The translations under genes and the position numbers were made by a program. Positions 44,755-45,565 of a stretch of DNA of 45,565 nt are shown here, one piece after another. The stretch is from Blepharisma japonicum (Eukaryota; Ciliophora; Heterotrichea; Heterotrichida; Blepharismidae): positions 1 through 45,565 of the forward strand of contig CATKHK010000154.1 in the NCBI GenBank assembly GCA_949751835.1, given 5' to 3'. Under the pieces are notes generated by a model. It searched no databases, was not told where the DNA came from, and saw nothing but the letters and a program-made list of their open reading frames with translations. The number at the start of each line of letters is the position of its first letter. Position 1 is the first letter of the stretch.

Positions 44755-45565
44755 ATGGAGAACAAATTAGAAGGAAAAATCATTAAAAATTATGAGCCAA
44801 CACAAGAAGAAATTACCAAGTACGGCATATGGCTTGGCCTAACTCTTCCAGATGATGAATATTTGTTATACATAGCTCAGAAAGGTTTGAAAGATGCTCT
44901 TCCTCATCAATGAAAGCGATGCAAAACTAGAAAAGGCAATATTTATTATTTCAACTTCGAAACCGGCCAAAGTGGAAAGCAGCATCCATGTGAGAGCCAT
45001 CATAAGCAACTAATAAGGGAAGCTAGGTGTTTAAACCTGCTTAGAAATGTAAAACCTACAACTTTACTTAATTATCAAATAGGCATTACTAATGATTTCA
45101 ACAGGAAGCACAAAGAAATAGAAAACTCTTTAAGCATAGACACTTTAAGAAATAAAACAGCTGAGATCTTGAGTATTCCAAACAATCCAGATTTGGAGAT
45201 GGATTTCAGAGCAACATGCTCCAATTATCAGACCAATTCTAATCTTCATGATCCAATGTTAATGCAAGCTTACCAAGATTATCTTCAAGCCTATCAGCAA
45301 AAGACATCTCTTTATATAATTAACTGAGATATAGACAAGCAGGAAACTAAGTTAGAAATTTATAACACTGAAACCGAAACCAAAGAATCTAAAATCTTGA
45401 AGACTCAAGAAAAACTAGACTTTGCTACTTGCATAACTCAGCTTCCGAATGGAAAACTATTCTGTATTGGTAATACTTTATACTCTGGGATTACAACGTT
45501 AATTGATGTAAATCATGAAGTCGAAGTGCTGCCATCTGGAACTCCTTGTGTTTATTTATCATGTA
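44755..45565 (+). CDS. A12: long-form WW/kelch-like protein (3' end outside the window)
   Basis: Open for 270 codons to the window end with TGA as Trp (TGA 44911 is the WW tryptophan). MENKLEG, NYEPTQEEITKYG, DEYLLYIAQKG, LPHQWKRCK, GNIYYFNFETGQSG, QHPCESHHKQL, the linker, LPNGKLFCIGN and LPSGTPC. It is the best reference for the undeleted N-terminus because its first seven codons match those of the short forms. Completeness cannot be judged. Confidence 0.7.

Overview
The window looks like nuclear DNA of a ciliate that reads UGA as tryptophan and stops at UAA/UAG. A heterotrich of the Blepharisma type is my best guess. The DNA is strongly AT-rich by eye. The code call rests on an Arf-family GTPase (34243-34791, minus) in which all four TGA codons fall on the Arf1 tryptophan positions 66, 78, 153 and 172. 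It is supported by many paralogues in which TGA alternates with TGG at aligned sites. Read with UGA as Trp, most of the broken-looking ORFs join into full-length genes.

The dominant content is a tandem family of 12 paralogues and fragments (called A1-A12 here). Each full member has an N-terminal segment resembling the CEP164/ciliary WW module, a helical linker and a C-terminal kelch-like beta-propeller half. Seven are intact (A1, A3, A5, A8, A9, A10, A11), A12 is open but runs off the window, and four are broken (A2, A4, A6, A7). Four members are 'long' (A1, A2, A11, A12) and keep the whole N-terminal module. The 'short' members (A3, A4, A5, A8, A9, A10) share an in-frame loss of about 37 codons and a Trp-to-Arg change at the WW tryptophan. 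Conserved 5' and 3' non-coding blocks flank the units.

Layout. 1-790: remnant of a B-box/coiled-coil gene. 789-3586: degenerate non-LTR retrotransposon (zinc knuckle, APE endonuclease, RT with YADD). 3648-4468: broken TPR-like gene. 4755-6071: A1. 6279-16523: a second family with a B-box-like zinc motif, coiled coil, one membrane segment and TPRs (intact at 8204-9313 and 10689-12275), plus fragments, including a B-box/coiled-coil/kelch pseudogene (13373-14787) that links both families. 16679-23950: A2-A5. 24505-30505: very large decayed cysteine-rich/REJ/GPS-like membrane protein on minus, with a second, inverted and more decayed copy at 31985-33690. Between them is A6. 34243-35210: an intact Arf and an Arf 3' fragment fused to kelch fragment A7. 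36000-40280: a segmental duplicate of 19970-24235 (A8, A9). 40401-45565: A10, a 3'-truncated retrotransposon copy, A11 and A12.

The region appears to be evolving by tandem duplication, recombination and decay. Intact genes sit beside copies broken by single-base deletions, insertions and fusions. Almost every frame break I could trace is a net loss of one base. The density of pseudogenes and retroelement remnants would be unusual for a gene-dense somatic (macronuclear) genome, so a germline or germline-limited origin should be considered. I saw no tRNA, rRNA, CRISPR array or telomeric repeat.
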